Shown: positions 14,699-24,065, numbered from the stretch's first letter. The stretch is DNA of 64,000 nucleotides from Amycolatopsis methanolica 239 (GCF_000739085.1 NZ_CP009110.1:2294001-2358000); one strand, 5' to 3'. Numbers and translations are program-made. The notes: generated by a model not told the origin, from the sequence alone.

Positions 14699-17650
14699 TT
14701 GTTCCGCACAGTCGAACTCCCCACGCCCGCCGTCCTCGTGCCCGCCAGGGAGCTGCACACCAAGCTGGCCAGGACCGGCCGTGACCACCCCGGTCTGCCG
14801 AGCGGACTCGATCAGGTGCTGCGGGACCTGGCCGTCCGCCAGGAGGGCGTGCCCGTGACCGTCGCCGAACCGAGCCGCCCTGGTAGTGACCGGAGCCTGC
14901 GGCTGCACACCTACGGCTACGTGGTCACCCTGTTCCCCACCCGCAACAGGGACGGTTACCTGGTCGTGGGGATCGATCCGCTCCGGATGCGCGACCACGA
15001 CCGCCTCGCGGACGGGCACCTCCTGGTCCGCACCAAATGGCGGGCGGTGTTCGAGCTGCCGCAGATCCCGCCCGGCAGCAGCGCCTACTGGCCCCGGCTC
15101 AACGGGGAATGGGATGCGCTGGTGCGGGCGCGTGGAGACCGGCGACAGGCCCCGGACATCTCTCCGGCCCACGAACGGTTCCTCGACACGCTCGACGAGC
15201 TCGTCGAAACCACGCGCCGGTTCGCCGCGCGCGACGACGACTCGCTGGCGAGGTACCCGTACCGCTCGGCCGATCCGGTGGGGGAGCGGCGCTTCAGCGG
15301 CGCGCCGGTCTACGTGTTCCGGATCGCCGGGGACCGGATGCCGGAGCGCGGACGGCTCGTCCGGCTCCGTGGCGAGCCGGAACAACGCGGGGAAGTGGTC
15401 CGGGTCCAGGACGACCTGGTGACCGTGCGGTTCGACCAGCCGCTCGACTGGAACCGGCTGGCGCCGCAGGGCGAGCTCCAGGACCGGCCCAACGAGGTCG
15501 TCTACGCCAAGCAGCGCGAAGCCGTCGCCCTCCTGCGGTCGCGGAAGGCACACAACCGCAACCTGATGTCCGTCTTCGTCGACCACGACGCGCGGCCGTT
15601 GACGGCGGTGTCCGCCGAGCCGGCGGAGACCCTCGACGCCGACCAGCTCGCCGCGTTCCGGGCCGCGCTCGGGGTCCGCGACGTGCTGGCCGTGCTGGGC
15701 CCGCCCGGCACCGGCAAGACGCGCACGATCAGCGAGATCGCCAGGGCTCGTGCCCTGTCGCCGGACCGCGGCCGCACGCTCATCGCGTCGTTCACGAACC
15801 GGGCGGTGGACAACGTCCTGGCCAAGCTGCCCCGGGACGTGGTCGTGGTCCGCGTCGGCAGCGAGGGCAAGGTCGACGCGGAGGGCCGCGCGTTCCTGCT
15901 GGAACACCTGGCCGCCGAGCTGCGTGCCGAGATCATCGCCACCACGGCGGTCGCGCGGCAGGGTTACGAAGGTGTGCCTGCGGCGCAGGAGTGGGCCGGC
16001 GAGTTCGGCCGGCGAATCGCCGCCTTGCGGGAGGACCTGGCGGCGGAGGCCCGCGCCGGGCAGGCACTGGATGCGGCTCGCCGGTCTGTGGGCGGGCCGG
16101 CTCAACAGCGGGTGGACGACCTCGCCCGCGCTCTCGGCGACCGGGAACGCGCGGCCGCGCAACGCGCCGACCGGCTCCGGAGCCTGCTCGAACGCCAGGA
16201 GCGTGCGCGGCGACGCGGGTCGTGGAGCGGGCGCTGGGCCGCGTGGATGGCGCGGCGGCGGAGCGACCGCGCCGACCGGCTGCGGGCGGACTTGGCGGCC
16301 CGCGGCCAGGAAGCCGCCGTGCTGCGCGGCCGCCTGCACGAGGCCGCCGCCGCGCTCGACCTGGCCACCCGGGACGCGCCCCAGGTGATCGCGGCGGCCG
16401 GTGTACTCGACCAGGCGGTGTCGGCACGCCGCCGGCGGGCGGCCGAGGCCGGTCAGGCGCTCGACGCGATCCGGGCGGCGCTCGGGCCCGTCCACGCCGT
16501 GCCGGTTCCGCCGGACACCGGCGATCCCGCTGCCTTGCTGGCCGCGCTGACCGACGTCCACGTCGGGCTCGGGCCCTGGCTGGCGTGCCTCACCACCCGC
16601 GCCCGGCTGCTCGACGAGTGGCGGACCGCGGTGTCCGGGGCGACCGAGCAGCTGTACCCGGAGCTGGTCCGGTACGCCGACGTGGTCGGCGCCACCTGCA
16701 CCGGAGCCGCGTCCCGTCCGGAGATCGCCGGGGAGACCTTCGATCTGGCGATCATCGACGAGGCCGGTCAGATCGGCACGGCGGACGTGCTGGTCCCCCT
16801 GGTCCGGGCCGACCGCGCGGTCCTGGTCGGCGATCACCGCCAGCTTCCCCCGATCGTCGGCAGCGACGTGCTGGCGTGGGCGGAGGAGACCGGCGACCCC
16901 GCGGTCCGGGATCTCGTGACCAAGAGCGCACTGGAGATCCTGGTGGAGCGGCACGCGCTGCCGCCGAGCCACCTGGTGGCGCTGACCCAGCAGCGGCGGA
17001 TGCCGAAGGTGATCGCCGACTTCGCCTCCGCGGCCTTCTATGGCGGGCGGCTGACCACGCACGTCGAGCGCGTGCACAACGACCCGCTGTTCACCGGCTC
17101 GCTGGTCTTCGCCGACACCTCGCAGCTGCCGGTGCGCGACCGGTCGGAAACGCCCGTGCGGCGCGGTGCGACGCGCGGGACGGTCAACCACGCGGAGGCC
17201 CGGCTGCTGGCCCGGCTCGCCGCCTTCTACCACCGGCTCGGCGCGGACTGGGCGCTGATCGTGCCCTACCGGGCGCAGCGACGGCTGATCGCCCAGCTCC
17301 TCACCGAGGACATCCCGGACCTGGATGCGGTGGATCACCACGTGGGCACCGTCGACGCCTTCCAGGGCGGCGAGCGTGACGTGGTCCTCTACGGGTTCAC
17401 CCGCAGCAACCGCGCCGGCGAAGTGGGGTTCCTGGACGAGCTCCGGCGGGCCAACGTCGCGTTCACCCGCGCCCGGCGGCAGCTGGTGCTCGTCGGCGAC
17501 ATGGACATGTTGTGCCGGGCACGGGACCGCGGGTTCCGCGACCTGGCCCACCTCCTGCGTGCGCATGTGCTCGCCCACGGCGAGGTGCGGCACCACCGGG
17601 AGCTCATGACCGTGCTGGAGCAGCGGGAAGCGGGAGCGGAACTGGCATGA
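14699..17650 (+). CDS. Large superfamily 1 (Dna2/Nam7-like) helicase
   Basis: This ~983-aa protein has a UvrD/AAA_11-AAA_12 type motor. Motif I is GPPGTGKTRT at ~334-343 and motif Ia includes ASFTNRAVDNVL. Motif II (Walker B) is LAIIDEAGQI at ~682-691 and motif III VGDHRQLPPIV. The C-terminal motifs are VGTVDAFQGGERDVV and NVAFTRARRQLVLVGD at ~882-935. A long Arg/Ala-rich coiled-coil insertion lies between motifs Ia and II (~440-600). The N-terminal ~320 residues hold a beta-barrel-like region. Such Upf1/Dna2-type helicases recur in antiviral operons. The start is TTG 14699, spaced 8 nt from TGAGGA, 11 nt after the kinase stop. The stop overlaps the next gene (ATGA). Confidence 0.88.
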   Translation: MFRTVELPTPAVLVPARELHTKLARTGRDHPGLPSGLDQVLRDLAVRQEGVPVTVAEPSRPGSDRSLRLHTYGYVVTLFPTRNRDGYLVVGIDPLRMRDHDRLADGHLLVRTKWRAVFELPQIPPGSSAYWPRLNGEWDALVRARGDRRQAPDISPAHERFLDTLDELVETTRRFAARDDDSLARYPYRSADPVGERRFSGAPVYVFRIAGDRMPERGRLVRLRGEPEQRGEVVRVQDDLVTVRFDQPLDWNRLAPQGELQDRPNEVVYAKQREAVALLRSRKAHNRNLMSVFVDHDARPLTAVSAEPAETLDADQLAAFRAALGVRDVLAVLGPPGTGKTRTISEIARARALSPDRGRTLIASFTNRAVDNVLAKLPRDVVVVRVGSEGKVDAEGRAFLLEHLAAELRAEIIATTAVARQGYEGVPAAQEWAGEFGRRIAALREDLAAEARAGQALDAARRSVGGPAQQRVDDLARALGDRERAAAQRADRLRSLLERQERARRRGSWSGRWAAWMARRRSDRADRLRADLAARGQEAAVLRGRLHEAAAALDLATRDAPQVIAAAGVLDQAVSARRRRAAEAGQALDAIRAALGPVHAVPVPPDTGDPAALLAALTDVHVGLGPWLACLTTRARLLDEWRTAVSGATEQLYPELVRYADVVGATCTGAASRPEIAGETFDLAIIDEAGQIGTADVLVPLVRADRAVLVGDHRQLPPIVGSDVLAWAEETGDPAVRDLVTKSALEILVERHALPPSHLVALTQQRRMPKVIADFASAAFYGGRLTTHVERVHNDPLFTGSLVFADTSQLPVRDRSETPVRRGATRGTVNHAEARLLARLAAFYHRLGADWALIVPYRAQRRLIAQLLTEDIPDLDAVDHHVGTVDAFQGGERDVVLYGFTRSNRAGEVGFLDELRRANVAFTRARRQLVLVGDMDMLCRARDRGFRDLAHLLRAHVLAHGEVRHHRELMTVLEQREAGAELA

Positions 17651-18852
17651 CCGGCAGCGGAAAACCCTTGCTGTACCCCGAAGAGCGGGCGCTCGACGAC
17701 GCGGCGTGGGAACAGGGGCTCACCCCGTCGCGGATCTTCGCGATCCTGCTGCCGGTGTGGCAGGTCGAGGTGCGCGCCACCGTCACCGAGGGCAGGCCCT
17801 ACGAGCTCATCGACCGCTTCCTGGAGCGCGGGATCCTCGAGGGCGGGCTGACCTCGGTGGCCGAGCTGTCGCGGTTCTTCGCCCTGGACGAGCCCCTGGT
17901 CGACCGCGCCGTCCGGGTGCTGTCGGCCATCGGGCACGTCGCCGTCCGGGACGGCCGTCTCGCCCTCACGGAGCTGGCCCTGCGGTCGCAGCGGGACCAG
18001 ATCTGCTACGTGACCACGCGGGAGGACCGGCGCAAGATGTACTTCGACGCGTTCTCCTCACGGCCGTTCAGCCGCGGCTACTACGACGCAGGCACCGTCA
18101 CGTTCCTGACCGCGGACAAGGCCGCCGCGGCCACGGCCGCCCACCCGTACCCGCGGTTCCTGAAACTGACCAGCACGCACGGCTTCCGCCGGGACGCGCT
18201 GCGCGATCTCGAGGGCCGGTCGGACCGGGACCACTATAATCTGCCGTTCCGCGTCGAGCAGCCGGAGAGCCTCGGCGAGGAATGCGTGTACCTGCCGGTG
18301 TACCTGGTTCGCGCGGCCGATGCCCGGCGCGCGCCGCGCTACCTGGTCTACAGCCAGATCACCGACACCGCGGACCCGGAACTGAGCGACCTGTGCGGGT
18401 CGCTGCCCGAGATCACCGGGCTGGTGGAGTCGGAAACGCTCGCCGTCCAGCCGGGACGGCACGATCAGCGCATCTCCGACTGGCTGGCGGACAAGGGCGT
18501 CCATGGAGTCAGGGCGGTTCAGACCGAGCGCGGGTTCTGGCAGGTCACGCTCCCCGCGACGGCGTTCCGGCCGTCCGGCCGGGTGCCGCTGAGCCGGATC
18601 GGCTCGTTCGTGCCGCTGGGCACCGGCGTGCTGGGCGTGTGGTGCGAGGACGAGCGGATCCGGGAGGACGCGTTCCTGCGGCGGATCGACGCCTATGTCA
18701 CCGCCAGCCGGACGGACGTCGGCGACTGGGTGGTGCGCCTCGCGCGCCGGCTGGGCCTTGCCCTTGGGACCGTGGCCGAGGTCAGTGCGCTGGCGCGGCG
18801 CGCGGGGATGGGTTCGCTGGCGGCGGTTCTGGCCGAGCACGCCGGTTCCTGA
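17647..18852 (+). CDS. Unknown protein coupled to the helicase
   Basis: This 401-aa soluble protein has its ATG overlapping the helicase stop by 4 bp. Residues ~1-130 contain LTPSRIFAILLPVWQVEV, GRPYELIDRFLERGI and a winged-helix-like ELSRFFALDEPLVDRAVRVLSAIGHV, so DNA or protein binding by this part is plausible. The middle is rich in aromatic residues (KMYFDAFSSRPFSRGYYDAG). The C-terminus is helical. I recognise no named family. Strict coupling to an SF1 helicase suggests a dedicated partner such as a loader, substrate adaptor or effector. A strong hairpin follows. Confidence 0.75.
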   Translation: MTGSGKPLLYPEERALDDAAWEQGLTPSRIFAILLPVWQVEVRATVTEGRPYELIDRFLERGILEGGLTSVAELSRFFALDEPLVDRAVRVLSAIGHVAVRDGRLALTELALRSQRDQICYVTTREDRRKMYFDAFSSRPFSRGYYDAGTVTFLTADKAAAATAAHPYPRFLKLTSTHGFRRDALRDLEGRSDRDHYNLPFRVEQPESLGEECVYLPVYLVRAADARRAPRYLVYSQITDTADPELSDLCGSLPEITGLVESETLAVQPGRHDQRISDWLADKGVHGVRAVQTERGFWQVTLPATAFRPSGRVPLSRIGSFVPLGTGVLGVWCEDERIREDAFLRRIDAYVTASRTDVGDWVVRLARRLGLALGTVAEVSALARRAGMGSLAAVLAEHAGS

Positions 18853-18911
18853 GGTCGTCTCGAGTACATTGTGGACTCCGGAGTGCCCTGGGGTTGGCCG
18901 TCCCCCTTTTC

Positions 18912-18945
18912 GGTGTCCGTGCACGGAAATCCGTGCGCGGACACC
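18912..18945. terminator. Hairpin terminator after the island
   Basis: A 16-bp stem (GGTGTCCGTGCACGGA at 18912-18927 against 18930-18945) has one A-C mismatch and a 2-nt loop. It lies 60 bp after the last island gene and marks the right boundary of the transcription unit. Confidence 0.65.
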
Positions 18946-19071
18946 GCCATCGGGCGCTGGAGGGTGTAGCGTCAGGGGGGTCGAGAGCAACCCGCGCGCG
19001 GGCGGTCAAGCCGGCGCCGTTCTCGGCAGCTGACGCCGACCCGGTCACGGGCCGGGGGCAGGAGCACCGGC

Positions 19072-19443
19072 ATGTCGTCGGGCCCGCACGTTCGCACCAC
19101 CACCCCGAAGGCCGGTATGGCCGCCGGGCCGCCGCGGCTGAAACTCCGAGCGAGTCAGAACCCGTCGGTGCCCACCCCGGGGTACGTCGACGGGGCCTGG
19201 TGGCCACGGTCGCGAGACCTGTCCGCGGAGCTGCCGGCACTGCGTGCGGTGCTGGCAGCCCGCCTGGGGCCGATCGACCGGATCGCCTACCACGCGACCG
19301 CCTGGGACCCCTCGGTGCGCCACTTCGACCGGCGCGGCTCGCTCGTCCCGGTCGTCGGCTACCGCAGGCAGGATTCGGACACGGTGGATGTGACGACCTC
19401 GGCGGGTGACCGCCTCGTGCTGGTGGTGGTGCCGCCCGCCTAG
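19072..19443 (+). CDS. DUF5994-like protein
   Basis: This 123-aa protein shows the family pattern PGYVDGAWWPRSRDL...ELPAL, ARLGPIDRIAYHATAWDPS and a final LVLVVVPPA. DUF5994 proteins are common in mycelial actinobacteria and have no established role. The start ATG 19072 has CAGGAG upstream. The stop overlaps the convergent DUF6292-like gene by 4 bp. Confidence 0.75.
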   Translation: MSSGPHVRTTTPKAGMAAGPPRLKLRASQNPSVPTPGYVDGAWWPRSRDLSAELPALRAVLAARLGPIDRIAYHATAWDPSVRHFDRRGSLVPVVGYRRQDSDTVDVTTSAGDRLVLVVVPPA

Positions 19444-19856
19444 GGCTCGACGTACCGCGCCAGCCGCGCGGCGAGTTCGTTGCGGCCGACGTCCACCGCG
19501 AAGACCGGGCGGGGCGCGTCGGAGCGGTCCGCGGCGATGACCCCGGTGACGAACCGTGCCACGTCCGCCGGTTCCGGGACCACGTCGTCCCCGGCGAACC
19601 AGGCGAGCACCATCGGCGTCTCGCCCGGCCCGGTCTCCACGGCCACTGCCCAGCCGCTGCCTTCGCTCCACACCAGCATCAGGTCCTCGCCCGGCCGCGT
19701 CGGCCACCGGCGGGTCAGGCCCAGGTACGCGGTGGCCGTGTCGCTGAGCTCGAAGGAGGTCGCTTCCGCCGGCACGCCGACGGCTTCGGCGACTGCCCGC
19801 AGGTATCCGGCGAGTCCGCGGCTGAGTTCGGTCAGGCCGGCGGCGGGAGAATCCAT
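19440..19856 (-). CDS. DUF6292-like protein
   Basis: This 138-aa soluble protein matches the DUF6292 pattern: LAGYLRAVAEAVGVP near the start, RRWPTRPGEDLMLVWSEGSGWAVAVE, then a C-terminal helix DVARFVTGVIA. No function is established for the family, which is typical of Pseudonocardiaceae and Streptomyces. The start is ATG 19856. It is convergent with the DUF5994-like gene. Confidence 0.7.
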   Translation of the reverse strand: MDSPAAGLTELSRGLAGYLRAVAEAVGVPAEATSFELSDTATAYLGLTRRWPTRPGEDLMLVWSEGSGWAVAVETGPGETPMVLAWFAGDDVVPEPADVARFVTGVIAADRSDAPRPVFAVDVGRNELAARLARYVEP

Positions 19857-19879
19857 GTGCCCAGCCTAGTTGGGCCGCG

Positions 19880-20610
19880 TCAGTTCCTGAGCTGTTCGGC
19901 CAGGAAGCGGCGCAGCGGTTTCGGCGGGCGGCCGGTCAGGGTGTGCACGGCCCCGGTCACCCGGTCCTCGTTGCCGTGCCGGATGCCCTCGTCCAGAGCG
20001 GCGAGCGCGGCCGCGAAGTCGGCCGGATAGCCCGCGGCCACGAACCGGTCGGCCAGGTCTGCCGTCGCGACGCTGGTGTGCCGCACCTGGACGCCGGTCA
20101 CCTCGCTGTAGATCGCGGCCGCCTCGGCGTAGCTGATCGCCTCCGGGCCGGTGATCACGTGACCCGCCCCTCGCCGGTCGCGGTCACGATCTCGCCGCGG
20201 GTCCGGATGCTCTCGGCCGCCGGGTGGTCGCCGGTGAAGTTCTGCACGAACCACGACGGCCGCAGCACGGCGAACTCCGGCATGGTTTGCCGGACCGAGT
20301 TGTCCACCCGGCCCAGCCCCGGATCGCCGGTCGCGACCGCCGACGAGCTGAGCAGCACGACCCGGCGCACCCCCGCTTCCCGGGCGCGCTCCAGGAACGG
20401 GCGCACGAGCGGCTCCGGTTCGGCGACCCCGACCGGTGCGACCAGGTACATCCGCTCCACCCCGTCCAGTGCGGCGTCGTGGGTGGCCGGGTCGGACCAG
20501 TCGAACCCGGTGCGCCTGCTCGCCGCGCGGACCGTCGCACCCGCCTCGGTGAGCAACCGCACGAGGGGACGCCCGGTGTTCCCGGACGCGCCCGTGACCA
20601 GGACTTTCAC
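19880..20610 (-). pseudogene. NmrA-like NAD(P)H-binding reductase with internal deletion
   Basis: The N-terminal half starts at GTG 20610 (AGGAGGG upstream) and is a clear Rossmann reductase: KVLVTGASGNTGRPLVRLL, VVLLSSSAVATGD, VLRPSWFVQNF. After GEIVTATGEGRV the normal VDVDDIAAVA segment is missing. The reading resumes, out of frame, at HVITGPEAISYAEAAAI and continues to the proper C-terminus at 19880. About 20-25 codons are lost and the frame shifts near 20157-20163. The start overlaps the stop of the SnoaL-like gene by 4 bp (GTGA), so both once formed an operon. Confidence 0.75.
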
Positions 20611-21051
20611 TGAGCACCCTCCTGCATGGCGACGAGCTCGCCGAGCCGCCCGAGCGCATGCCCGGCGGCGAGCGGACTCCAGTAGTCCCGCAGCGACTCG
20701 GTATCCTCGGCGCCCGCCCGGACCACGTTGACGTACCGCATCCGGTACGGCCGCCCAGTGCGTAGCGCCGTGCCGTCGACCTCCCACTCCACGATCAGCA
20801 CGTCCGGGTCGGCGGTTTCATGGCGGGGCCGGGACGTGATCGCCGTGATGTCGACGTTGTCGGTGTAGTCACGCACGTACTTCGCGCACCGCCTCCCGGT
20901 CCCGGAGGACGGGCCACCCGGGCGGCGCGAAGGGAAACTCCATGACCCCGCCGGGCGCGAAGCCGTCCATGTCATGCGCCAGCACGCGCTCGTGAAGGCG
21001 ATCCAAAGCCTCATGCGCGCGACGACGCCGATCCTCGGGGGAGAGGTTCAC
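20607..21051 (-). pseudogene. SnoaL/NTF2-like protein with one frameshift
   Basis: The start is GTG 21051 with GAGGAG upstream. The first part reads EDRRRRAHEALDRLHERVLAHDMDGFA...EFPFAPPGWP, as in small NTF2-fold proteins. Near 20883-20889 one extra base shifts the frame. The correct continuation is KYVRDYTDNVDITAI...LIVEWEVDGTALRTGRPY and ends at 20607. Proteins of this type bind small molecules or act as isomerases. Total length (~147 aa) fits the family once corrected. Confidence 0.7.
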
Positions 21052-21272
21052 GACAACGCTCCTCAGATAGTCGGGACGATACCGTCTCGTCCCCAATAGC
21101 GCCGGGTGGAGTCATCAACGCCACCGCCGACCGGCAACGCAAGGAGGCCGACTACCCCAACCAGACCTCCCCCGCCCGCTGTTTCCGCGCGAAGGCGCGG
21201 CTTTAAAGATCAAAAGAGTCGTCGCCGGACGGGCAGGCTCCGGGATGACCAAGGGGTGCCTCGTCTCACCTC

Positions 21273-21288
21273 GGGTGGATGACCACCC
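21273..21288. terminator. Short hairpin downstream of the tannase gene
   Basis: GGGTGG (21273-21278) pairs with CCACCC (21283-21288) across ATGA, 21 bp beyond the tannase stop. It is short but GC-only, so it is a weak terminator candidate. The rest of the 21052-21308 spacer shows no gene. Confidence 0.35.
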
Positions 21289-21308
21289 AGCTACCTTGTG
21301 TTCACAGA

Positions 21309-22901
21309 TCATCCGGTGCAGGTGAAGCTTGTTGCTGCGGCTGGGTCGCCGCTGCGGTAGCGGGGCCAGGCCGGGTATTCGCACAGCGGGCGGGCCCGGC
21401 CGGTAGTCGCGTCGGTGACCGCCGGGTCGAGCGGCGGCTCTCCGTGCTCAGCCCAGTTCTCCAGTGCGGTCAGCGAGTCCCACGCGGCTGGGAAGGCTGC
21501 GCTCACGTTCGCGTGGTTCGCGCCGGGGATCAGATAAAACCGTGCGAAGGAGGCCGTTGCCCGCTTGCCCAGTGAGCGCTCCACCCGCTCGAAGTAGTCC
21601 ACTGTAGACCGGTGGCTGACCAGCTCGTCGGCTGTTCCGTGCAGCAGCAGGAGTTTGCCGCCGCCCCGGGCGAAACGGCTCAGATCCGGGTTGTTCACGT
21701 CCTGCGGTCCGGCCAGCTCGGCGATCCGCTCCCGCCACCGGCCTGGGTTCCGCGGATCCACGGTCAGGGCGTCGAAACCGGGGTCGCGCGTCACGAAGTA
21801 CCGCACCCACTGGTCCCAGAACTGGACACCGTAACCAGCGGTGGTCGGCATCGGGTTGGCGGGCGCCACCGTGCCCATGCCGAGCAGCGGGGTGGTCATC
21901 GCCGCGCCGGACAGGAACGGGAAACCCGGGTAGCCGCGTTCGCCGCTGTTCAGGTGGTAGTTCCACCGCAGCGGAGCGGAAATCGCCTTCACCGCGCGGA
22001 TCTGCGCGTCCGACAGGCACGTGTCGCCGGTGTCGGCGCCATCGGGGCAGCGCAACGACCGAGGGTCGAACCGGCAACCGGGCTCGTTCGAGATCACCCC
22101 GTCCCGCAGGCCGTCGAGGCCGTCGCAGGCCTGAACGACACTGCGGTACAACAGGGTCTGCTTCGCCGGGTTCGGGAACGCGCCCGGCTGCGACAGCACC
22201 TGCGCCTCGTACCCGAAGAACAGGTCCAGGCTCGCCGCGTTCCACGCCGGGTACGCCGAGATCACGCCGTCGAAATCCGCGGGCCACCGTTGCGCCACGG
22301 CCAGTGCCTCGCGGCCACCGGTCGAGCCGCCCGCGAAATAGCTGTGCGACGGGCGCGCCGAATACCTCTCGGCGATCAGGAACATCGCCGCGTCACGGGT
22401 CTTTCTCAGCGCGTCGCCCGAGAAGTTGCGCACCGCCTCGTCGTTCACCCCGAACGAGCCGTCGAGCGAGGTCGCCGGGCCGTGCGTCGGGGAGGCCTGG
22501 TGACCGGAATCGCTCGCGAACGTCGCATAACCGCGCGCCAGGGGAGTGGGCCCGCCGACCGGTCCGAACGGGACGTTGCCCGCCACGTTCGGGATCGTGC
22601 CGTTGTAGCCGCCGCCCCCGAACATCAACGCCTTGCCGTTCCACTTCGCCGGCAACGCAACCCGCATCCGGATGTCCGGCGCCGCCGGGTCGACCGGGTG
22701 CAGCGCCGCGTCCATCTGGCAGTACGTGCCCGCGTCCTGGGCCGACGTCACCGTGCCACCGCTGGTCGGCAGGCCGATCGCGGCGGCCGGGATCGCCAGC
22801 CCCGCCAGCCAGGCGCACGACGCCGCCGGATCCGCCTGCGCCGGCGCCGCGAGTGCCGCGGCCGCCAGCGCCGGGACGAGCACGGCAACAGACCATCTCA
22901 T
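21309..22901 (-). CDS. Secreted tannase/feruloyl esterase family protein
   Basis: This 530-aa protein starts at ATG 22901 with AGGGAGGA upstream. It has a Sec signal peptide (MRWSVAVLVPALAAAALAAPAQA). The nucleophile Ser is in GGSTGGREAL (GxSxGG). The acid lies in GTADELVSH and the His in IPGANHANV, as in fungal and bacterial tannases. DGLRDGVISNEPGCRFDP resembles the calcium-binding loop of the family. It probably hydrolyses galloyl, feruloyl or related esters outside the cell. A gallate product would connect it to the ring-cleavage operon at 0.5-3.2 kb, although the two are 18 kb apart. Confidence 0.87.
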   Translation of the reverse strand: MRWSVAVLVPALAAAALAAPAQADPAASCAWLAGLAIPAAAIGLPTSGGTVTSAQDAGTYCQMDAALHPVDPAAPDIRMRVALPAKWNGKALMFGGGGYNGTIPNVAGNVPFGPVGGPTPLARGYATFASDSGHQASPTHGPATSLDGSFGVNDEAVRNFSGDALRKTRDAAMFLIAERYSARPSHSYFAGGSTGGREALAVAQRWPADFDGVISAYPAWNAASLDLFFGYEAQVLSQPGAFPNPAKQTLLYRSVVQACDGLDGLRDGVISNEPGCRFDPRSLRCPDGADTGDTCLSDAQIRAVKAISAPLRWNYHLNSGERGYPGFPFLSGAAMTTPLLGMGTVAPANPMPTTAGYGVQFWDQWVRYFVTRDPGFDALTVDPRNPGRWRERIAELAGPQDVNNPDLSRFARGGGKLLLLHGTADELVSHRSTVDYFERVERSLGKRATASFARFYLIPGANHANVSAAFPAAWDSLTALENWAEHGEPPLDPAVTDATTGRARPLCEYPAWPRYRSGDPAAATSFTCTG

Positions 22902-22988
22902 GGACGGTCCTCCCTGCGCACCGTTGCGAGATCGCCAGGGTAGGCAGCGCCTGGGACCGTCCACCATGTCGGCGGACCACAGCGTCGG

Positions 22989-24065
22989 TCAGCGCGTCAT
23001 GTGCTTGATCGACACCACCACGGCGTCGGTGAACGCGCGGGTGCCTGCCGAGCCGCCGAGGTCCGGAGTCGTCACCCCGCCGCGGATCGTGTCGGCGACC
23101 GCGTCCCGGATGGTGCCCGCGACCCGGGCCGGCGCCGGGTCGTCGTGGCGCTCGCCCAGCCACTCCAGCAGCATCGCGGCCGACAGGATCATCGCCACGG
23201 GGTTCGCGACATCCCGGCCCGCGATGTCCGGCGCGGAGCCGTGCGTGGCCTGCGCCATCCCGCGCGTGGCCGACACGTTCACCGACGGCGCGATGCCGAG
23301 CGAGCCCGCGATCTCCGCGGTCAGGTCGGACAGGATGTCGCCGAACATGTTCTCCGTGACGATCACGTCGAACTCCGGCGCACGCCGCACCAGGGCGGCG
23401 GCCATCGCGTCGATGTGCGCGTCGCCGACCTCGACGTCCGGGTACTGCCGCGCCACGTCGCGGCACACGTCCAGGAACAGCCCGCTGGTCAGCCGCAGCA
23501 CGTTCGCCTTGTGCACCACCGTCACCCGGCGTCGCCGCTGCCGCGCCAGCCGGAACGCCTCGTGCGCGATCCGCTCCACCGACTCGCGCGTGAAGATCGC
23601 GTGCGCGATCGCCACGTCCGGCGTCGGCATGAACTCGCCCGCCCCGGCGAAGGTGTTGCGGTCGGCGTAGAAACCCTGCGTGTTCTCCCGCACGATCACC
23701 AGGTCGGTGCCGGGCACCAGCGCCCGCGCCCCGTCGAACGCCCTGGCCGGGCGGATGTTGGCGAACAGGTCGAAGTGCTTGCGCAGGAAGCCGCTCGGGT
23801 TGAGCCGCGAGCGGTGCGGCTCCGGGTAGGAGGCGTTGTCGTGCGGGCCGAGCAGCCAGCCGTCCACACCGGACAACGCCTCGACCGTGGATTCCGGCAG
23901 GGGAGTGCCGAACTCGTCGATCGCCGTCCGGCCCACGGGCAGCGGCACCCATTCGATGTCGAGCTCCTGCGCCGCCGCGTCCACCACGCGGACCGCCGCC
24001 GGCACGATCTCCGGCCCGATGCCGTCCCCGTCCATCACCCCGAGGCGGTACGTGTCCTGCGTCAT
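22989..24065 (-). CDS. Isocitrate/isopropylmalate/tartrate-type dehydrogenase
   Basis: This 358-aa protein starts at ATG 24065. It has the beta-decarboxylating dehydrogenase signature: DGDGIGPEIVPAAV, IVRENTQGFYADR, VVHKANVLRLTSGLF, FDVIVTENMFGDILSDL and THGSAPDIAG. The substrate-binding helix differs from LeuB, so tartrate/D-malate dehydrogenase-type activity is as likely as isopropylmalate. It is divergent from the broken MerR gene, and only 51 bp separate the two starts. Confidence 0.82.
   Translation of the reverse strand: MTQDTYRLGVMDGDGIGPEIVPAAVRVVDAAAQELDIEWVPLPVGRTAIDEFGTPLPESTVEALSGVDGWLLGPHDNASYPEPHRSRLNPSGFLRKHFDLFANIRPARAFDGARALVPGTDLVIVRENTQGFYADRNTFAGAGEFMPTPDVAIAHAIFTRESVERIAHEAFRLARQRRRRVTVVHKANVLRLTSGLFLDVCRDVARQYPDVEVGDAHIDAMAAALVRRAPEFDVIVTENMFGDILSDLTAEIAGSLGIAPSVNVSATRGMAQATHGSAPDIAGRDVANPVAMILSAAMLLEWLGERHDDPAPARVAGTIRDAVADTIRGGVTTPDLGGSAGTRAFTDAVVVSIKHMTR

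Noticed and set aside
14480-17596. Minus-strand frame of over 1000 codons opposite the helicase
   Set aside because: The helicase strand shows every SF1 motif. The antisense has no recognisable domain or start signal.
4620-18852. Idea that the island is a biosynthetic gene cluster with a STAND pathway regulator
   Set aside because: There are no biosynthetic enzymes in the block. The proteins are ATPases, adaptor domains, a sigma factor and a helicase.
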